Assembly (NCBI GenBank): GCA_026119855.1
Contig: JAOWBW010000302.1
Span: 158,339 to 222,338 of the forward strand
Reading direction: 5' to 3'
From: Campanula takesimana
Taxonomy: Eukaryota; Streptophyta; Magnoliopsida; Asterales; Campanulaceae
Length of the DNA stretch: 64,000 nt
The notes beneath the pieces were generated by a model, which did not search any database, was not told the DNA's origin, and saw nothing but the letters and a program-made list of their open reading frames with translations. The translations under genes and the position numbers were made by a program. This document shows, piece by piece, positions 33,973 through 45,229 of this stretch; position 1 is the stretch's first letter, and the number at the start of each line of letters is the position of its first letter.

Positions 33973-34207
33973 CTCTCCCTGTCCCATTTTAAGAGTCAAA
34001 AAATGGGTGGGTTCAAGAATTAGGGAAAAAGTGATGTGTTGTGAGTGTTGATAGTTGTGTAAGAGAGAAAAAGTGGGGTAGAGAAAGGTTAGTGAATAAT
34101 TTTTGTGAGTATGACATGTAGGACCCACTTTCTATTTTAAGATTTTGACTCTTAAAATATGATGTCATTTTAAGAAATTTTTGACTTTTAAAATGGGACG
34201 GAGGGAG
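33973..34207. mobile_element. Stowaway-type MITE
   Basis: CTCTCCCTGTCCCATTTTAA / TTAAAATGGGACGGAGGGAG, TA each side, about 235 bp, 14 bp from the previous MITE. Inner text (GTGATGTGTTGTGAGTGTTG) as in 1199. Confidence 0.9.
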
Positions 34208-34310
34208 TATGCCGTATGGGTTGCCAACTCTAGATGAGTAAATTAGTAGGAAACAAAATATTTATTAATTACATTAAAGTAGTTAAACAAGCATGACAAG
34301 GCAAGTGATT

Positions 34311-34871
34311 TAGGGTTTGCCAATTACGGTTTCGAACCGGAACCGGCGGTTTCAGTTGGCAAAATCTTTGAACTTTAATTGGTCTGTGTTCATCCGGTTT
34401 ATGGTTTCGGTTATGAACCTTCGGTTCTGATTACGGTTCCAACGGTTCACGGTTTTGGTGTTTTTCTTTTCTTTTTTTTTTTTTTTGATAAGAAAAAATG
34501 TTTTAAAATTATTTTATTACTGTTTTTGTTAAGAAAAAAGTTATAAAAAATTGTTGAAATTCAGTCAAAACGGCTCTTTTTTGGTCAACTTTATGTTATT
34601 AACGGCAAATTCTTACAAAATTGTTAGAAATCTGAGGGGTTTGATGATTTTTCTTATGATTTTAACGGTTTTTTGATGGTTTTAACAGTTTTTCTGACAG
34701 TTCTAACGATTTCGGTTTGGTCTATCCAGTTCGGAACCGTCGGTTCGACGGTTTTTGGAGCCTTAAACCTTAACCGGCCCTTATCATTTACGGTTATGGT
34801 TTTTAGCACGGTTTGTGGTGGTTCCGGTTCGGCGGTTTCGGTCCGGTTGCGGTTCTGATTTGGTCATCCCT
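34311..34871. mobile_element. AACCGG-repeat non-autonomous TIR element
   Basis: Begins AGGGTTTGCCAATTACGGTT and ends GGTTCTGATTTGGTCATCCCT, rich in CGGTTT/AACCGG units. It has the same style as 45230-45664, whose right end GGTCATCCCT is shared. I found no exact target duplication, so the boundaries are less certain. Confidence 0.5.
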
Positions 34872-36205
34872 AGTTTCACATATAAGTTTTAAAATAAACA
34901 GTCCTTTTTTATACGAGCAATGTTAGAGACACAAAATAAAGTCACAATGTCTTGCTCACAAATAAATAATTGGTAAAAATTCAAAACAAGTACCTCAGTT
35001 GGTCACTTTGTGCAGGTTCGGTACCTAATGTCATTTTTGTTGCAGGTATAATACCTCAAATGGTCACTTTGTGTAGTCAATGTCACTTTGGCTAACGTCG
35101 TTAGTATTTAGACGTTAAATATCCACGTGCTTGGTCATGTGGCATTTATTGAGGGGTAAAATAGGAAACCTATGCAAAGAGAATATCCCCAACCTTTCTT
35201 CCTTCTCTCTCTACACACACACGCACAGACAGTCACATACACACATAATCTCCGGCCAGATTTTGCCAATCTCCGGACAACCGCAGCTGTCTCCACCCCG
35301 CCGCCTCCCCTAGCCTCTTACCTCATTCGTTAACGTCAATCTCTCCCCACCTCTAATGCTTCATCTTCTTCCCCTCTTCATCTATAGACCTCCTTCGTCG
35401 TCTTCAATGGCCATCGCTCCCTTTGCTCCACTTTTTATTCATTCTTTCTGTCAAGAAAACCAATTGTTTTCACACCCCCACCACCAGTTACTGTCCCAAG
35501 CTCCGCCCCCACTCCATCGGCCAAAACCCACCCCCAGCCTCATAGATCTAGATCTAGATTTCAATCCATATTTGTTTTAATGGCAACCTCTCTCTCTCTC
35601 TCTAGATCTAGATTTCATTCCAGATTCGATTTTATTCCAACCATCATTGAGCAATCCTGGGTTCATAAAACTCAAAGAAGATGAAATTTAGTTTTTTGAT
35701 TTAGGGGTGAAGAAGGTCAAGTGCGATTTTGAGAAGCTCCGCTTGTGTGGTGGTCGGTGGCGGCGAAGTTGTCCAGCTTCATCGGAAAACCAAAGAGCAA
35801 GATGATTGATTCTTCTTTTAATGTTTTATTTTATTTTATTTTAAATTAAGTGGTTGTGGGTGGTTGATTTGGTGAGTGAAAAAAAGAAATTGTTTTGAAT
35901 CTATTAAAAAAAATTGCTGTTGATGTGTTATGAAAGGGAAATAAATGTAATGGGTAAAGGGAATGACCATTAAAGAAGATGAAGGAGGAGGGAAGAAGAT
36001 GAAGGGAAAGGGTGGGGCTATTTTCCTTTACACACAGATTTCCTATTTTAACCTTAAATAAATGACATATGACCAAGCACATGTCTATTTAACGCCCAAA
36101 TGTTGACAGTGTTAGCCATAGTGACTTTGGTTGCACAAAATGACCATTTGAGGTATTACACTTGCAACAAAAATGATATTAGGTACCGAACCTGCACAAA
36201 GTGAC

Positions 36206-36690
36206 TGTTGGAATAGAGATCCCTCAAAGAAACGAAGAGAAGGAAAAATTGGCGGACAAGCGAGCGGGCGCTTGGTCTTGACCAAGCGGGTGCCCGAGGT
36301 CGACAGAAAGAATCAGTCGTTTAGCGCAAGGAGTAAGCGGGCGCTTGGGCCTCACCAAGCGGGCGCTCGGGTGCCGCGACACTGAATTCGGGAATAGCAG
36401 TTTTTTCGGGATTTCTCTTGTGTTTAGGTTTAGGTTTTATTCTAGGTTGTGTATTTAAGCTATGTTCCGCCCCCATACTCATTGTAACTCCATATTTACA
36501 TATTATAGTGCAAGATCCTGGCTTGGTAGTGCCCCCAGACGTAGTCAAATATATTGACGAACTGGGTAAACAATTTCTTGTGTTCAATTGTCTTTTGCTT
36601 TGGGTTTCTTATTTCTTGTGCTTGTTTGTGGTGCTGTGATTTCTTGCGATTTGCTTGGGTGTTGGGTTGGGAAGGGCTTATTCCACAACA
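36206..36690 (+). repeat. 5' LTR of the deleted copia element
   Basis: 485 bp. It contains two GC-rich hairpins: CGCTTGGTC-TT-GACCAAGCG (36269-36288) and CGCTTGG...CCAAGCG (36342-36361). Confidence 0.92.
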
Positions 36691-36741
36691 ACTGGTATCA
36701 GAGCTCCGGTTTAACGATCCGGGTTTATCAAGCAATCAAGA

Positions 36742-38237
36742 ATGGGCAAGGATAACAAGCGGTGGAGAAATTCGATGGCTCTGACTATGGATATTGGAGG
36801 ATGCAAATAGAGGATGTCTTATATGGTAAGGATCTCTATAAGCCTCTAAGTGGAGTCAAGCCGGAAAGCGAAAAACAGGAAGACTGGGATCTCATGGATG
36901 GGAAAGCCTTAGGGGTGGTTCGATCTACTTTGTCAAAGTGGATCGCGAAGACTACCAAAAAGGCGAAAACCACCAAGGAGCTATTGGATTATCTTATTGA
37001 GAGATTTGAAAATCCATCTGCTGTAAATAAGGTTGATTTGATACGCAAGATGGGTAATATCAAGATGCAAGAGGGAGGATCCATAGCTAAACACATCGAT
37101 GAGTTTATGGATGTTATAGACTCATTGGCTGCGTTGGAGATTACTTTTGGTGACGAGGTTCATGCTTGTCAATTGTTAGCATCCTTACCAGGAAGTTAGA
37201 GCGGAACGGTGACGGCGTTAAATGCTTCAGCGAGTAAGAACAAATTGAAGTATGATGATGTTAAGGACTTTCTTTTAGGCGAGGAAAATTGCATAAAGAA
37301 GTTGGGGACACCGTCTACTTCAGAATCGGTCTTGGCTACAACTAGTAGAGGAAGGCCGGGTTCTAGCAATAAAGGGAGAACATGGTCAAGAGAAAGTGTA
37401 ATCGGAGGTGAGGATCAGTCTGTGGAGAACAAAGAAAGACCAAGGGTTGCAAGAGGATCGGTAGAGTGCTATCATTGTAAGGAGTTAGGACACTACAAGA
37501 GGGATTGTCCCATGCGAGGGGATAAATCGGCGAATGTGATAATCGAAGGTGACGATGTACTGATTCTGAGCGATAGTAGTGCGCTCGAATCATGGGTGCT
37601 GGATTCGGGGGCATCATTACACTCATGCGGGCATGCAGGGGCGTGGGAAAATTACACTTCCGGTGATTTCGGAAAGGTCTATCTGGCGGATGGCGAGCTT
37701 TTGGAAATCAAGGGGGGATGTCAGAATAGGAGCATCGAACGGGAAGGTCTTCCATCTACACGGGGACAGACACATTCCGGGTTTGAAAAGAACCTATTAT
37801 CAGTTGGGCAGCTGGGTGAAGAAGGTTACATAGTAACTTTTAGCTGCAGGAACTGGGTTATTACCAAAGAGGATTGTGAGATCGCTCAGGGTAATAGGGA
37901 AGGAAAATTGTATTTGATGAACAACACCAAGGATAGTATCGCGGTGGCGTCAGCCAAGGGTGATACGGATTTGTGGCACTATCAATTGGGTCACATGGGT
38001 GAGAAGGGGGTATCCCCGGTAACTTCTCGGGGTGGTGTGTCAAATTACATGACCTTCATTGATAATGGTGGGGAGTATGAGCTCAAGGAGTTTGAGGAAT
38101 ACTGTGATGCGAGTGAGATTCGCATGGATATTCCAGACTTGGGTGGGAGCAAGACGGTTCATGATGACCACGGTCAAGGGGTCACTGAAGATGAACCAAA
38201 TACTCCAGGACCGGATATTCCACTGCGCAGAAAGTGA
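36742..38237 (+). pseudogene. copia gag-protease-integrase remnant
   Basis: The conserved gag frame runs from about 36762 (FDGSDYGYWRMQIEDVLYG, UBN2-type gag; LLASLPGS). A likely original ATG at 36742 is out of frame by one base. A TAG at 37197-37199 replaces the usual Trp after LPGS; the same frame continues to 38237. It contains CYHCKELGHYKRDC (zinc knuckle, about 37470), WVLDSGASLHSC (protease active site, about 37590), LWHYQLGHMGEKG (GAG-pre-integrase, about 37972) and FIDNGGEYELKEFEEYC (integrase piece, about 38053), then a jump to EDEPNTPGPDIPLRRK. The jumps show internal deletions. Cannot supply polymerase; not a host gene. Confidence 0.85.
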
Positions 38238-38238
38238 C

Positions 38239-38720
38239 TGTTGGAATAGAGATCCCTCAAAGAAACGAAGAGAAGGAAAAATTGGCGGACAAGCGAGCGG
38301 GCGCTTGGTCTTGACCAAGCGGGTGCCCGAGGTCGACAGAAAGAATCAGTCGTTTACCGCAATGAGTAAGCGGGCGCTTGGGCCTCACCAAGCGGGCGCT
38401 CGGGTGCCGCGACACTGAATTCGGGAATAGCAGTTTTTTCGGGATTTCTCTTGTGTTTAGGTTTAGGTCTTATTCTAGGTTGTGTAAGCAATGTTCCGCC
38501 ACCATACTCATTGTAACTCCATATTTACATATTATAGTGCAAGATCCTAGCTTGGTAGTGCCCCCAGACGTAGTAAAACATATTGACGAACTGGGTAAAC
38601 GATTTCTTGTGTGTCTTTTGTCTTTTGCTTTGAGTTTCTTATTTCTTGTGATTGTTTGTGGTGCTGTGGTTTCTTGCGATTTGCTTGGGTGTTGGGTTGG
38701 GAAGGGCTTATTCCACAACA
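38239..38720 (+). repeat. 3' LTR of the deleted copia element
   Basis: 482 bp, with the same two GC hairpins as the 5' LTR. No polypurine tract precedes it. Instead the 8 bases AAAGTGAC, identical to the host flank of the 5' LTR, stand immediately before it (38231-38238). Confidence 0.92.
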
Positions 38721-38736
38721 GTGACCAATTGAGGTA

Positions 38737-39010
38737 CTCTCTCCGTCCCAGAGTAAGAGTCCTACTTTCCATTTTGGTACGTCTCAGAGTAAGAGTCCTA
38801 TTCCTAAAATGGCAAAGAATCTTTACTATTCACCCCACTCATTTCTCTCCTATTTTACTTTTATACTCACAACACCAATCAATTCACTATTCTCTCCCAC
38901 TCATTATCTCTCTTACTTTACTTTTACACTCACAACATTTACATCACTTTCAATATTTATTAATAAGCATGCAAATGAAGGGTAGGACTCTTATTCCGGG
39001 ACAGAGGGAG
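38737..39010. mobile_element. Stowaway-type MITE nested in the MULE-like right arm
   Basis: CTCTCTCCGTCCCAGAGTAA / CTTATTCCGGGACAGAGGGAG with TA each side (38735-38736, 39011-39012), about 274 bp. It interrupts the arm text between CAATTGAGG and the terminal GCATTTTTACC. Confidence 0.9.
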
Positions 39011-39054
39011 TATTTTTTTTTTTTTTTTTTTTTTGCATTTTTACCTAAATAATT

Positions 39055-40480
39055 CTAATATTCTTCATGTTTTCTAATATTATCCATTTTCTATATATAC
39101 TTTTTCAAAAGAAGAATACGATAATTGCATTCATATATAAAATCAACACAAATGTTAGAGCCTCATCTCAAGCAGTCACTCAAAAGCAATTTGTCACACT
39201 GTTCTAAGACCAATTAACACACAAAACAGAGTATGAGCTTGAGTCCAATATTAATTGTTTCACATTATCGATAATAGAACCAAATTTTCAGACAAATCCA
39301 TGAAGAGGTTGACGTAGACTTTTTTTTTTTTTTTTTTTGATAAAACTGAAAATTAATCTCTGAAAATATAGAACTGAAATTGTAGAGCTAAAATCATTAA
39401 GTTGCTGAATTTTGTAAACGAACAATAAAAAATAGTCTCATTTCTTTTCATTTGATTTGTTATCAGTTTATTCTCAAACAAATAGTCATATTTCTTAAAA
39501 TTAAATAATTATAATTCAAAAAAATAGTATTTGTGAAATTATTTTTTATTTATATCATTAATAATATTATTTACATTTTTTTGGTACTCCCATTTGTCCC
39601 ACATTAGTAAATTTCATCTTCACTATTTTAGTCAACTTTATTAAATGTTGAAAAAAAAGATTGATAAATTTAATTATGATACTCTATTCGAATTTGAAAA
39701 TATTACATTTTAATCTAATCAAATTTAATTTGTATGAAAAATGATTTTCGACAAATATTTCATTTTAAATCTAAATAAAGTATTGATGAATGAGTTTGAA
39801 CCCATTCCCTGTCTTCCCTCCTCTTATTTTGTTTAGATTTTGTCTTACGAACTTAAATCTTAACAATCTAAGCGATTTAATTTTTCGTTACCAAACAATT
39901 TTTTTTTAATCTCTTAAAGAGTTCTAAATTAAAAGCTTAATTAGGTTACCAAACGCAAACAATCCACCTCAAAAATCATTTTCCCCAATCCCTTAGGCTT
40001 AGCCAAGACAATACTTCATAAACCTTCACATATGTATGTTCGGCGATGAAGAAGCCATGATCATCCCTTAGAACAAGGTATATAAAGTGGAAATGGTAGT
40101 GATGCCATTTCCATTATATAATCATTAAATGTCGTTAATTGCCTTAGTGACATCGATGGAGATGGCATTAAGCTAATGCGACTGACTAAAAATATGTCAC
40201 TAAATTACAATTAAATAATTTAATGCCTCTAAAGCTTATATTTCTTGTAGAGGCCCACCTCTCGAATATGATAGTTGATGGGAGACGGGTAGGAACTATG
40301 AAGAGGAACGACCAAAAGTTTTTATTTAAATTCAGTAATTTAAACAATGTGGCACAAATTTTAAACATAATAGGTTAAGCAACCAAATAAATAATTAGTA
40401 GGCTAAACAATGAGGAATTATTACCAGCTTTATATTCTTGAACGTACGTCCATTTTGTTTTAGTTGTTCCTAAAGAAATT
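39055..40480. other. AT-rich intergenic DNA
   Basis: No gene, RNA or bounded repeat recognised. Several 15-25-bp T-runs (for example about 39319-39338). Confidence 0.5.
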
Positions 40481-41390
40481 CACATTCTTTGAAGAACAAA
40501 TTTGACATTTGAAATTAGACAAATTCTTGGGTGTGGCATGCCGCACGGTGCGGTAATCTTGGTTTGTTCCAGTGCTTCGCGCGGTTGGCTGATACGCTAC
40601 AACCGGCGGTCAGATCCAACCCTCTCTCTTCACAGATCTTGCCACGTGTCGACTTTAAAAAAAAAAAAAACCAAAAACTTTAAAATGCTATATCTTGAGA
40701 TTTATAAGTCGAAAAAAATATTTAAAAATACCGTTTTGTTCGTCTCGATGAGACGAAAAAAACTACATAGGTCATGATATGGTTTGATTTTTTTTTTAAA
40801 AAAATACATTTTTTTACACAAAAAAAGGTTTGAACTGCTCACCAGCTAAGAAGTAACACTCTGTTCTAATAAAAGTAACAATTTCGTCTTCAAAAGTAAC
40901 ACTCTCTACTGTTAAAAGTAATAGCAGTTTTTTACAAAAAAAAAATGGTTTTGCATTTCAATTGTTACTTTCTCAATAAATAATTGTTACATTTCATATA
41001 TAATGTTACATTTAAGAATGTAAAATGTTACAATTGAGAAAAAAAATGTTACATTCATTTTTTATAAAATGTAACATTAGTTTAGTTGTCAATCCTAAGT
41101 TAATGTTGGGGGGAAAAAAGTGTTACATTTGAAAAAAAATAATGTTACATTCTTTTATAAAAAGTGTTACATTAATTTAGTCGTTAATTTTTATGTTATC
41201 TTTAATCTATTGTATCAAAATTGTGGTACATTTTTGAAAAAAAAAGTGTTACATTTGAAAAACAAAAGTGTTACATTTCGTTATAAGAAGTGTTACTTTT
41301 GGTGGGAGGAAAGGTTGTGGGGGCAAAAAAAAAAAAAAAATAGGGCATGGCTCAGCTCGGCGCCGCCGCACGCGAGACTGCCTCTTGAAA
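40480..41390. repeat. Unclassified repeat with many TGTTACATTT motifs
   Basis: A GC-rich left patch (about 40535-40650, GCCGCACGGTGCGG) is followed by over a dozen scattered GTTACATT/GTAACATT or GTTACTTTT motifs in both orientations (40850-41300) and a GC-rich right patch (41345-41385, CGGCGCCGCCGCACGCGAG). It looks like one transposon-derived unit with GC ends; I could not define its termini or family. Confidence 0.4.
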
Positions 41391-41553
41391 TTATATATTT
41401 TATTGTATATTTGCAGACAAAAATCTAATTGTAAACTGTGTAATGTATACCGTATATACATATCCTATATCCATACAATCAAAATTAATTAAAAAGTTGG
41501 AGTTTATTAAGCAAACACTTACATATCAAACACGTACATATCAATTCAAATAA

Positions 41554-43182
41554 GGGTTAATGACAATTTAGACCCTAAAATGATATATCACACTTCCAAA
41601 CGAACCCTGATGTTTTACTTTCGTCAGATCAGATCTTGTCGTGTAAAATGTTGGCCAGTTAAGGCCTTTTTGACGGATTTTGTTAGAAAAGTCAGTTAAG
41701 TAGCATGTGTAACAAATTTGGTTCGTTTGAACTTTCAAAACTATTAAGGGGTTAAAATGACATAATATAAACATGAGGGAGGGTGAACAATTTTTTTACC
41801 CCCTTCTTAATTTTGGTGGTTAAATAATAAAAAACATTTTTTTTTTGCAATACATATAAAATACTCCATCCGTCCCAAAATGATCTTCTCATTTGCTATT
41901 TTTCGTTGTCTCAAAAAGTTCTTTCCATTTTTACAATTTAGGCTTAAATGTGCATACACACGCATGACTAGTGAAGCAAGTGTTCAATGCACAATTGTAC
42001 TTTAAGTTCAATGTAATAGTATTTCTTGCACCAACACCAATAGCCTTTTTCAAATCTCAAACGAAACCTTCAACCCTTCAAGAAATCCGGCGAAACCCCA
42101 CCCCTTCTTCAACAATCCCGGTCAAACCCCAACCCCCCTCCCTTCAACAATACTTGCGCATGAAAATGCAAACACCGTGAATAATGAAGGCTGGCGAGAA
42201 TGGTGCTTCAACGGATGATTGGTGACAATTTGAGATCTCACCGGAGGAAAATCGGCGAACGAAGGGTGCTGCAACTATCAATAAAGTAGGGCTGCCAGCT
42301 TGAATCAATCTGAGTTAGGTATTTGAATACTCCAGCGAAGCGTGCAGATTTGTAATGGAGCCCTAACCAAACAGAACGACCGGAGAAGATGGGTTTGATG
42401 GTCGGCTGGTCGTGGGTTTGTGATGGAGGTGAACGGGGAGGGATTCGCGTTCTAGACTCTGGAACGCGAATCCCTCCCCGTTCACCTCCAGAGGGGACCG
42501 GCATGAGGGTAGGTGATCAGAGCTATTGAAGATGACTCAATTGAATATTAATAAGGGAAATTTATATTATATTTAATAATGAGGGAATTTATATTTAAAC
42601 CCAATAATATATATTTTTTGAAACTAACGAAATAATACTTATTGCTTCATAAAATGATGATTTTAAAAAATATTTATTATCTACTTATAAAATAAAATTA
42701 CTTATTTGTTTTTGTTCAATTATCTGGAAAAAGAAAATACTCTTTTCACCCCTTTTTAATCGGTGTAAAAAGAAAATAAATAAATCAAGTGTGTGAGTGA
42801 GTGAGAAAAAGTAAATATAAAACATGTTTATTATCTTTATAAAATAAATTTACTTATTTTTTATATTTTTATTATTTAATATTATGAAAATAACTTAAAA
42901 ACCCTTTTATTTTATATTTTAAAATTTATTTTGATTTTCACCCTTTTTATATTTTGAATTTTCATTAAGCCCCTTGGAAGAAATTTCAACTTCAAACTAA
43001 CCAATTCTGTTAGGCATGTGCATGACACATGCTTTTTAACTGATTTTTTTAATGAATTCCGTAAAAAAAAGCCTTAACTGGCGAGTTTTTTACACGTCAA
43101 CTTCTGATCTGGCGAAGAAAAATAATCATGTTTCGTTTGGAAGGGTGGTATATCACTTTAAGGTCTAAATTGTCATTAACCC
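41554..43182. mobile_element. MULE-like element with 9-bp target duplication
   Basis: Ends GGGTTAATGACAATTTAGAC / GTCTAAATTGTCATTAACCC are near-perfect inverted repeats, continuing inward (GATATATCACAC...AAACGAACCC against GTTTCGTTTGGAAGGGTGGT). Exact target duplication TTCAAATAA (41545-41553, 43183-43191). The interior holds the left half of a Stowaway (about 41863-41990), UTR-like sequence and a 29-bp perfect hairpin at 42424-42490. No transposase. Confidence 0.9.
42424..42490. repeat. Perfect 29-bp-arm hairpin
   Basis: Arms 42424-42452 and 42462-42490 are exact reverse complements (left begins TGGAGGTGAACGGGGAGG), with a 9-base loop TAGACTCTG. GC-rich, inside the MULE-like element. Confidence 0.97.
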
Positions 43183-43214
43183 TTCAAATAAATTGTCATT
43201 AACCCTTCAAATAA
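43183..43214. repeat. Tandem doubling of the element end plus target duplication
   Basis: ATTGTCATTAACCC followed by TTCAAATAA occurs at 43169-43191 and again at 43192-43214: a 23-bp tandem repeat covering the last 14 bases of the MULE-like element and its target duplication. Confidence 0.9.
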
Positions 43215-43315
43215 ATAGGGATATATGATTCATTAGCAACTTTTATTATTTGGATTCTATTTACATAACTCCATATAACACCCAATTCCGTATTTAGATG
43301 TGTATCTATGATATA

Positions 43316-43540
43316 CTCTCTCCGTCCCATCATAAGTGAGACTAATTTTTTTTTTCCAGTCCGTTCCACCACAAGTGAGACTGCCCAAAATAGAAATGTT
43401 TTAATATATTTATATTCAACTAACCACACCATTTAATCTCACTAATTCTTTCTTTTCATTTTCCACACAATCAATTTATTCAACAAACACTACTATTTGT
43501 GCTCCACAAATAGATCTCACTTGTGATGGGACGGAGAGAA
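43316..43540. mobile_element. Stowaway-type MITE
   Basis: CTCTCTCCGTCCCATCATAA / GTGATGGGACGGAGAGAA with TA each side, about 225 bp. Confidence 0.85.
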
Positions 43541-43844
43541 TATTTTTACATCCTTAGTTATTAGTCATACAGAGTATTATATACAGCTACCTGTCTCACA
43601 TCTAAGTTCTAAATAAATACGAGTATTCTCTTCCTCCTTAAACAAACGTCTATTTTCAAAAAATGTTTTTATTTCAATGTTTTTTTTCTCAATTTTTTTC
43701 TATAGTCTTTTTCAATTTGCAAAACTACATGTTTGGACAGTGAATTACAAGAATGTGTATAATCTTTGAATTTAATTGAACATTTTTTTTAATAGAATGT
43801 CTCTAAAAATGTAATTTGAACTTATATTTAAGGAAGACCAAAAT

Positions 43845-44520
43845 CTTGGGATAAACGCGTTTTCCTAACTTTCAGGAAAAACGTGTTTTTAAAACGCGCA
43901 GTGACATTTTTGAAATATGCGAAACTTCTTTTAAAAACGCGCGGTGGCATTCTGTAAATAATCGGAACTTCTTAAAACCTCCTCTTGACACTCTTCAAAA
44001 CTGTATCGCATTCTTAAAATGCACTGGCGATACTTTACACTCAAACTGGTTGTGCTAGCGTAAGTATTTTGTTGTGCGAGTTCATGTGTGTTTTATCTCC
44101 AATGAGAAAAAAATAAAAATAAAAAAATTAGAGTTTTTTAGTACAAGTGAGAGTGTATTATAGTGTCAGGTGTTTTTGATAGTCAGTTGTAATGTTTTTA
44201 ATAGCCATTGAGCATTTTGTAAGAACCTTTAAAGCTGAAAAGAACCTTTAAGACTGATAGCCAGAACCTTTGAAAGTGGCAGCCATAAGGTTTTTTCTAA
44301 AAAGAAATTTCGAGGTGTTAACGTATAGCCAGTGACAATATTTAAGATGACCAGTTGTTGTGTTATAAAAGTCCAACTAGTGTGCTGACGAGTGCAAGAT
44401 AGTGTTGAGAAATTTCGATCACAAAAATTTCACTGCGTGTTTTTTTTAAAAACACGTTTTTTTAATTAGTGGGAAAAAAGCATTTTATAGGAGATTAACT
44501 GATTCCCCTGAGAAAATAGA
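43845..44520. repeat. AACGCGTTTT-ended repeat, copy 1
   Basis: Left GGGATAAACGCGTTTTCC ... AAAACGCGCAGTGACATTTT; right AAACACGTTTTTTTAATTAG ... AAAGCATTTTATAGGAG. Shares the middle text AACCTTTAAGACTGATAGCC and GAACCTTTGAAAGTG with copy 2 (45795-46640). Ends are loosely inverted. Family unknown; no coding capacity. Confidence 0.6.
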
Positions 44521-44849
44521 AATGTCTTCTACGTTATTCATAATATATGTGGAAGTATTAAAGTACATTTTGTTTTGAAATAATAAAGGTCTACTTTTTG
44601 TGAACCCTTTGTTAATTATTACTCCATCCCTCCGTGTTTAAATATATGTTATTTTTATTTTTATAACTATTTTAATATATAAGTTAGATTACCTACTACT
44701 TTTCTCTTTAGTTTATACACGTTAACTGTATATTTATTACTTATTCTATTTTCCCATGTTGATCTATTTATTGTTTAGTAGAAAATAAGGTAAAAATGAT
44801 AAAAAGTCACAACTTAAGAGTGTTTTATTTAACCCAATAATTAATTAAA
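44521..44849. other. AT-rich spacer
   Basis: A lone MITE-like tip (CTCCATCCCTCCGTG at about 44623) and AT-rich DNA; no gene. Confidence 0.45.
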
Positions 44850-44860
44850 AGTGTTTAGAT

Positions 44861-44991
44861 TTTTTTATTTTTTTTGAAATCCTAAACTACCTAATTCAAT
44901 CCTAGCCAGCAAGGCGTATCGAACCCAAGATCTCTACGATGGAGAGACTTAAATCTGCTCAAGATGACGCTTGGGCACAAACCCTTTGGCT
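44861..44991 (-). mobile_element. tRNA-derived SINE with 11-bp target duplication
   Basis: Read on the minus strand: box A-like TAGCCAAAGGG at the head, box B-like GGTTCGATAC about 55 bases on, then an A-rich tail (AAAAAAATAAAAAAAT). Both internal RNA polymerase III boxes fit the consensus. Flanked by exact AGTGTTTAGAT (44850-44860, 44992-45002). About 131 bp, non-coding, needs LINE machinery. Confidence 0.85.
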
Positions 44992-45229
44992 AGTGTTTAG
45001 ATATTTATGCATGGAAAGTGTTTATTTTTTATTCATTAAATTAAAATAATAGTTATAAAAATAAAAAATTAGAATTGCTTTTTTGATTTTTTTTTTCTAT
45101 AGAGAAAAGTAGTTTAGTGCGTGTTTTTTTTTTATATATATATATTTTTGGCTCTTGGTATTTTTATTGTTTTTGCAGAGTTTGAAACTTTGACTGTTGG
45201 TTTGTCTAGGAATATTGGACTTAAGTACT

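Larger units (their letters stand above)
36206..38720 (+). mobile_element. Internally deleted Ty1-copia LTR retrotransposon
   Basis: LTRs at 36206-36690 and 38239-38720 (TGTTGGAAT...ATTCCACAACA), exact target duplication GTGAC (36201-36205, 38721-38725), primer-binding site TGGTATCAGAGC (36693-36704). The internal 1.5 kb keeps gag, a CCHC knuckle, the protease start, GAG-pre-integrase and scraps of integrase; reverse transcriptase and RNase H are gone. It is inserted in the right arm of the MULE-like element. The LTRs have diverged at several places (for example around 36330 and 36455), so it is not recent. Confidence 0.93.
34972..39045. mobile_element. MULE-like element hosting a copia element and a Stowaway MITE
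   Basis: Starts GGTAAAAATTCAAAACAAGT, ends GCATTTTTACC, with the exact 9-bp target duplication TAAATAATT (34963-34971, 39046-39054). Long imperfect inverted arms (such as CAGTTGGTCACTTTGTGCAG / CTGCACAAAGTGAC...CAATTG) extend to about 35420 and back from about 35930. The core is about 1.28 kb once the copia insert (36206-38720) and MITE (38737-39010) are removed. The interior (about 35190-35800) is CT-rich and UTR-like, with short non-conserved frames and no transposase. Probably a non-autonomous, possibly gene-fragment-carrying MULE. Confidence 0.85.

Noticed and set aside
40850..41300. CRISPR-like array of GTTACATTT units
   Set aside because: Units are short, irregularly spaced and in both orientations, and this is a plant nuclear genome; no cas genes exist nearby.
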